A stretch of DNA of 64,000 bases from Asterias rubens. Lineage: Eukaryota; Echinodermata; Asteroidea; Forcipulatida; Asteriidae. Under the pieces are notes generated by a model. It searched no databases, had not been told where the DNA came from, and worked only from the letters and a program-made list of their open reading frames with translations. The position numbers were made by a program, and so were the translations under genes. This document shows, piece after piece, positions 58,316-64,000 of the stretch; the stretch's first letter is position 1; every line of letters starts with the position of its first letter. The stretch is taken from assembly GCF_902459465.1 (NCBI RefSeq), contig NC_047070.1, positions 11,204,001-11,268,000 on the forward strand. The letters run 5' to 3'.

Positions 58316-59981
58316 TCACCGACACACTCCCCATTCGATGAAAAGCTTGATCAGAGCTGGAATGAGCACAAAGGGAGGGAAAACATACAGCTGCTCACCC
58401 TGAGGGCATGACTGTGCAAACACGTTTACCCCTGACGAGCCTGGAACTGGGAATCTTCCTTTCGGAACATTGGAGAGCAGTGTCGTGAGACCCACAGAAA
58501 ACCCCGAACTTCCACCGAGCTCCCTTTGCAGGAAGTGCCACATCGACGCTGTAAGACGAGCGCCTGCTCTAGAAAGCTCCCTGTATGGAAAATCTGCCTG
58601 GTTCTCCCCACTTGGGACCCACTCCAACTTTAGGCCGAAATTAGCTTCAAGGAGAGACTTTGTGAATCTACCTGCACATCGACTCTTCTGTCCAAGAGTG
58701 TATATATTTCTGACAGCAAAACAAAATACAAAGCCAGTGCCTCTTTGTAGCAGATTTCTGTTATAAATTGCACATTAGATGACCAATAAACGCCGAAGGT
58801 GATGGCGTTTGACCGGGAAGCGACAAATACCCACCCCTTTTATGATCAGAGGCATCCGACGCCAACCTTACTCTCGCTGGTGCCGACAAAACGCCAAAAG
58901 AGCACTTCATCGCGCACCGGTTGAGTTAAATGAACAGGTGTGACCTCATCCAACTCGACCATAAAGGAGCAACACTCCTGGACAAAAGGGAAGTAGCAAT
59001 GAACACTAAAATGAAGCTTGGCATTTTCCGACAAAGTGCTGCATCTTTTTCAGAAGCACCGAACCTGCTTTCAACATGTCCTCCCTAACATGGGCGAATG
59101 AGCACTTCTTCTTATCCGTGATCCAGAAAGATAGGGAGTCTGAAGAAAAAAAAACCTAGACCCAAATGCATCATCCATGAAACCGGCTGCAATTGGCTCT
59201 TCTTCAGGTTGATGAAGTATCCAAGTGACTGCATGTAACAGACTACATACAACGCTCTAGCAGCCTTTTGACTCGAGTCGCTTATCGAGCCCTGCAAACA
59301 AACAAAAACAAACATTCTGCCTTTAGGAACAAGACTTCCCCTCTCCAGCACACTCTCCAATGAACCGTTCGACGATCCAAACTTCTGTGTGAATGCCCCT
59401 GTTTTTTAACCAGGTTGAGAGACAAAACCCAAGTGACGAATATATGTAGGCACTGTTTTTGAAACCGAACGGGAGAGTAGTGTCAACAAAATAGAATCCC
59501 GCCCACTCGAAGCCACAGAAGGTCCTAGACCTCTCATTTAGAAGGATTTGTTTGTATCCCTGAGCGTCGTCGATTCCCGAGAACTTTCCACCTCGACTAA
59601 TCGATTCCACAGTATCCCCCAATTGAACTAATTTGAAAGGTGTATCCTTACACCAGATGTTCGGTCCCTTCATCGACAAAACTAGTCTGTTTTGGGGTGG
59701 TTCGATGGTGAGCGCATTGACACACCTCGGCGGTTTCGTGCTTTTTACCGCCCCAAAAGCTCCACTGACCCTTCTACAAGGCGCTTCAAAATTATCTCAT
59801 TAATGAAAGGGGTGAATTCCTTGCAAACAGGGGCGTTAGAAAAGTACCTGGGTGGAAGGATAGCCGAGTCAAAGGTTCTACCCCGGTATTTCCCTCTAAA
59901 GGGTTGGGAAAACTCAAACAGGTCTACGCCCTGACGCAACCATCGCCCTATCTGCTGGCCGGCGTGAGGGCGCTCAGTCAA
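58316..59981 (-). pseudogene. Reverse transcriptase / RNase H remnant
   Basis: Fragments in order on the minus strand: QIGRWLRQGVDLFEFSQPF (59981-59745), FSGIDDAQGYKQILLNERS and TLPFGFKNSAYIYSSLGF (59679-59323). The normal active-site DD of the next block is disrupted. Then ALYVVCYMQSLGYFINLKKS (59360-59112), VRDEVLFWRFVGTSESKV (59034-58846) and ENQADFPYRELSRAGARL (58627-58316, RNase H end). At least four frame changes. Confidence 0.7.
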
Positions 59982-59999
59982 TATGTCATTCCACGCCTG

Positions 60000-60500
60000 G
60001 GGATGATCGTGCAGACCTTCCAGCTACAAGATAAATCTGGGTCTCGAAACCGCAGGGCTTGAAAATTAGGCCGGCAAACACCTGAAAGAACTTTAGCAGG
60101 ACTTGGCTCTGATCCATCGGGGGGCCCTGCAACAACTCATGATATATCTACCCAGAAACACGAACCTCTGCGCCGCCTTGCAGCCTGAGCTGCAACATGG
60201 TCAAAGGGGTAGCAAGATGAGCGCTCCCACACATGGGTTCCCAATATCTTCAAGAACCGCCTATACTCCTAGGTTTAATCAAGAGAGAAACCGTTCAAAG
60301 CACAGCTTGTAAAACATTTCCAACGGCCAACGACCGATCTATAAAATATATAAAAAGGAAACAAAACTCAGACAATAAATAATGAATACATTTCACATAG
60401 AAATGCCATTCTTAGCGCCAACTGCCAACCGCTCAAATTGTTTTATTTGACACACTAAACCACAACACTACAAGCGACTCAGTGTTCTACGTGCAATTTT
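60000..60500. other. Probable 5' part of the Ngaro element, no readable gene
   Basis: Composition resembles the element to its left, but no frame can be supported. Confidence 0.3.
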
Positions 60501-60502
60501 AC

Positions 60503-60506
60503 TTTT

Positions 60507-60552
<46 letters not shown>

Positions 60553-60570
60553 TAAGTGGGGGGGGGGGCG
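60503..60570. repeat. Poly-T and poly-G tract
   Basis: About 47 nearly pure T followed by AGTAAGT and a G-run. On the minus strand this is a poly-A preceded by C-run, possibly a retroposon tail. Confidence 0.7.
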
Positions 60571-60859
60571 AGGCATTCCTCGAACAAACCTGAATATCTA
60601 ATAATTCCCCACTTTAGAACATGCACATAGAAAACCCAAATATCATCCCGAGGCTCCCTTCCCCCGATGTACGTTGACTAAAAGTCCACCATGCAAAACC
60701 GGCTCAAGAAAACTTAGAGTATTTCCTTGCAGTCTCGATAAAAATTTACCCCTTTTTCGGCAACGGAAACAGACATCCGTGTCTCTCGGCACATACAACT
60801 GCTTCTCTTTGATGTCCTCGGGTGATAGAGGAGCGAACTCGGAGACGTACTTACGAAGG

Positions 60860-60950
60860 AGAGCCATAACATAAGCTACGTTACGATCGTAGAGCCATAA
60901 CATAAGCAACGTTACGATCGTAGAGCCATGACATAAGCTACGTTACAACC
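60860..60950. repeat. 31-bp tandem repeat, three copies
   Basis: GAGCCATAACATAAGCTACG followed by TTACGATCGTA at 60861, 60892 and 60923. Confidence 0.85.
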
Positions 60951-60959
60951 GTGATACCA

Positions 60960-61770
60960 GTGCAAACAATCTGCCAAACCTCCTTTAAGAAGCTTCTTTT
61001 ATTGAGCTCTAGTCTTATAGGAACCCCATTAACCGGGCCAGTTTCGTATATTATGGTGCCAAAACCGCTATAAAGGCACTCCCCATTTAGAACTCTCTCA
61101 GACCATACTCAATGCATAAACGCAACGCCATTCATACTAAGGGGTAACTGAGGGGGTACTCCCCCTGAGCCGTACCTATAAATACCGCCCTCTTACCAAG
61201 GCTAACTAAGGCCAAAGGCCAAACCAACAGAGGCACCAAACTTTCAGAGTGCACACCTCCAAGTCCATTTCCTAGGGCCTTCCCCTGCTGCCCGCCAAAA
61301 CCGGAAGTGTGGCATTCCCCGTTGCCTTTCCTTTTATTTCTAACTTTATAAGATACGAAAGTCCTACTCCCCTACTAGCTAGCCTTTTTGGCCGGTAATC
61401 CACCCTTCCATTGACCATCATTCTGTCCTCACTGCGTTACTCTTAAGGGATCGTAGCCACCCCATGTCTGTAGATAACAACTTTGAATGGGTATAATTTC
61501 CGCTTTTTCGGAGCCTTCCCATAGTTCTTTGCCCTCCTTCTGCTATGTTGCTTGTGTTTGCTTATACATCTGACGAAGACCCGGTGTGGATAAAAGCTAA
61601 GGTCATCTCCCCTACTGGCTCTACACAAGTATATAAACTTATTTTGTACGTCTAAAAGCTTCAAATCATGATCTCTGGATGTAGGCACTCTCCAAATACT
61701 AGACCTCATTTTGCCTGTAGAGATTTTCCAGCGTCCATTGGCCGATTAAACCAAAATACGCCTAAACCTA
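60960..61770. other. Spacer leading into the terminal satellite
   Basis: Phrases such as AAGGCACTCCCCATTTAGAA and GGGGGTACTCCCCC already echo the satellite to the right, but in no regular period. No gene. Confidence 0.4.
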
Positions 61771-61947
61771 AGGGGGCACTCCCCGTTTTTCCCTAACTTC
61801 CAAGGCCCAAGCAAGGGGGACGCCCCAGTGCCGGCCAAGACCAAAAGAGAGGGGCACTCCCCGTTTAGAAACAGCCATTTTCAGGGCTCATTACTCAGGG
61901 CAATCCCTCATTACGCAAGGCCTACCCAAGTGAGGCACTCGCCATCC

Positions 61948-61995
<48 letters not shown>

Positions 61996-63850
61996 TTATT
62001 TTATAGTATTATTAATGGGATCACTCCCCGACGAAAAACCAAAGATGGTCACTCCCCATTTTTTTTTATTTTTTTTTTTTTTTTCCGGATTTATTACTTG
62101 GGGCTCTCCCCGATGAAAAGCAAAACAAGAAGATGGGCTATTCCGTCCCCAATTAAAACACAAATTTTTCTGGGTTCATTACTGGGGCACTCCCCGAAAG
62201 AAAGCTAAACAAAGATGGACACTCCCAATTAAAAACACCCGATTTTTCGGGTTCAATACTTGGGGCACTCCCCGAAGGAGCTAACCAAAGATGGGAACTC
62301 CCCATTTAAAACACCCATTTTTCGGGTGTATACTTGGGGCACTTCCGGAAATAAAACTAACCAAAGATGGGCACTCCCCATTACATAACCGATTTGTCGG
62401 GTTCAATCCTTGGGGCACTCCCAGAAGGAAAGCATATCAAATATGTTAAATTTGCATCGGGATAAAGAATATTAATTTTTTGTTTTTATTGCTCTAGAAT
62501 TGCAAGGGTCGTGGGTTCGAATCCCACCCGAGTAAAAATGCCTGTGATTTTTTTTTTTTTTTTTTTTTCTTTTTCACAGGACTCGGGGAAAGTACTGAGT
62601 ATACAGTGCTACACACATCGGTGTATATGGGTAAAAACCAAAAATTTACATATCAAAGATGGACACTCCCCATTTAAAACACACGATTTTCCGGGTTCAA
62701 AACTTGGGGCACTCCCCGAAGAAGATGGGCACTCCCCGTTTCAAACACCCATTTTCCGTGTTCATACTTGGGGCACTCCCCGAAGGAAAACCAAGGATGG
62801 GCACTTCCCATCTTAAACACCCAATTTTCCGGGTTCAATCCTTGGGGCACTCTCAAAAGGAAAGCTAACCAAAGATGGGCACTCCCCATTTAAAACACAC
62901 AATTTTCAGGGTTCAATACTTGGGGCACTCCCCGAAGAAGATGGGCACTCCCCATTTCAAACACCCATTTTCCGGGTTCATACTTGGGGCATTTCCGAAC
63001 ATAAAACTAAACAAATATAGGCACTCCTGTAATGTCTTAATAGACTAACAAATTAAATCAACACTATTAAAAGCAATAATATACGAATTCATTCTTTGCA
63101 TCAACATGTGCTTTATTCTCTGTTCCTCAGTTTTCCATTCTGCCTCCGTGTGACCTTACACGAGGTCAACTCATTTGCATAACCGAGTGTGATCACGTGA
63201 ACACTACACTCCCCATTTAAAACACCCGATTTTTCGGGTTCATTACTTGTGGCGTTCCCCGAAGGAAAGCTAAACCAAAGATGGTCACTCCCCATTTAAA
63301 ACACACACATTTTGGGTTCATACTCGGGGTATTTCCGGATCTAAAGCTAACCAGAGATGGGCCCTACCCATTTTTTATTTTCTTTCGGGTTCGTAACTTT
63401 GGGGCACTCCCCGATGTAAAGCTAACCAACGATGGGCACTCCCCGTTTAAAACACCCATTTTCTGGGTTTATACTTGGGGCACTTCCCGATACATGCATA
63501 AAGCAAACAAAAATGGGCACTCCCCATATTTACACCCGATTTTTCCGGGTTAATTATACTTGGTGCACTCCCCGAAGGAAAGCTAACCAAAGATGGGCAC
63601 CCCCCTTTTAAAATGGCCATTGTTTCGGGTTCATTACTTGGGGCACTCCCCGATGTAAAGCTAAACAAAATGGGCACTACCAATTTAAAACACCCACTTA
63701 CCATGTTCATTACTATGGGGCACTACCCATGCCTTATGCAAGGCTCACCAAGGATAGGCACTCCCATTTAAATTACAAATTTTTCCGGGTTTATCTAAAA
63801 CATGGATGCAAAGCTAACCAAATAAAAGGGGGGCTCTCCCCATTGGAGCA
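61771..63850. repeat. Degenerate ~80-bp tandem satellite
   Basis: Repeated theme GGGGCACTCCCCGAAGGAAA, GCTAACCAAAGATGGGCACT, CCCCATTTAAAACACCCATT, TTCGGGTTCATACTTGGGGC, mostly 75-85 bp apart. Interrupted by T-runs at 61953-61994 and 62060-62084, a SINE at 62490-62645 and unrelated sequence at 63025-63205. ORFs through it are repeat artefacts. Confidence 0.85.
62490..62645 (+). repeat. tRNA-derived SINE inside the satellite
   Basis: GCTCTAGAATTGCAAGGGTC, B box GGTTCGAATCC at 62514-62524, and tail AAAGTACTGAGTATACAGTG then GGTGTATATGGGTAAAAACC. Same family as 50650 and 52255, but the 5' head is truncated and it contains a T-run. Confidence 0.7.
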
Positions 63851-64000
63851 CTGAACTCCGGACCATTATCTAGGGTACCGATCCGAAGCGCCGAATATTT
63901 CGGATCTCAAAAGCTCTGCAGTTTAACCCCAACAAGCTACGGCAAAGAACAAAACCTGGCGCCAAGCACGGAATTTTTTAACTAACTAGCACGACCCTCA
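63851..64000. other. Window edge, unassigned
   Basis: GC-richer sequence with no readable gene; the window ends here. Confidence 0.3.

Larger units (their letters stand above)
55943..59981 (-). mobile_element. Degenerate Ngaro/DIRS-type tyrosine-recombinase retrotransposon
   Basis: Minus-strand order: reverse transcriptase, RNase H, SGNH hydrolase-like ORF, tyrosine recombinase, then two 77-bp direct repeats. This is the order and end structure of Ngaro-type elements. It interrupts the duplicated repeat at 55942. The 5' end is not located; the gag region is not convincingly visible beyond a possible CFRCRKRGKF fragment at about 60755. Every ORF is broken by stops or frameshifts. Confidence 0.75.

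Noticed and set aside
61828..63710. ORFs on both strands with HSPF/GSAH repeats
   Set aside because: Satellite readthrough and poly-T (poly-Phe) artefacts.

Overview
Eukaryotic genomic DNA, AT-rich, with spliced genes, tRNA-derived SINEs, MITEs, DNA transposons and a tyrosine-recombinase retrotransposon. The repeat families and transposase types fit a marine invertebrate deuterostome. An echinoderm, perhaps a sea star, is my best guess; this rests on repeat style, not on a diagnostic gene. I see no clear single-copy housekeeping gene, and nearly every protein-coding signal is transposon-related.

Layout. 0-13.5 kb is a minus-strand series: a SAMD3-like fragment (639-1330), a decayed coiled-coil plus DDE-like transposase gene (2522-6445), a largely intact seven-exon SAMD3-like gene (6852-10872) and a decayed C2H2/DDE-type transposase gene (10977-13456). 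13461-24901 is the highlight: an apparently complete 11.4-kb DNA transposon. It has CCCTTACA inverted termini and large subterminal arrays built on the palindrome GCAAGCTTGC. It carries two divergent genes that both read intact across phase-matched introns: a 510-residue BEN-domain protein (minus strand) and a 956-residue TNP2-like (EnSpm/CACTA-class) transposase (plus strand). It sits immediately upstream of the start codon of the older transposase gene.

25.5-27.5 kb holds a frameshifted transposon-type protein ending in an OTU-protease-like domain. A minisatellite and two unidentified minus-strand coding remnants follow (28-29.7 kb). 32.6-37.6 kb is a multi-exon DUF7869-type transposon gene, partly decayed, with SINE and MITE insertions. 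39.4-44.1 kb is mostly satellite: a ~120-bp repeat at two loci and a ~133-bp repeat. 44.6-48.2 kb has hairpin MITEs, a SAP-domain gene remnant and a hAT transposase remnant. 49.5-52.7 kb is a 1603-bp tandem duplication containing a tRNA-derived SINE. 53.0-55.9 kb is a second duplication (offset about 1.63 kb) containing a MITE in each copy. 55.9-60 kb is a degenerate Ngaro/DIRS-type retrotransposon (minus strand: RT, RNase H, SGNH hydrolase-like, tyrosine recombinase) with split direct repeats at its 3' end. From about 61 kb to the end lies a degenerate ~80-bp tandem satellite.

How the parts may work together. In the 11.4-kb element the TNP2-like protein would cut at the termini. The BEN protein, from a family known to bind DNA and often palindromes, is a natural candidate for binding the palindromic subterminal arrays. 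This parallels the TNPA/TNPD division of labour of plant En/Spm, and it is inference. Exon structures were derived by hand from splice sites and reading phase. Family assignments come from remembered family signatures, without a database search.
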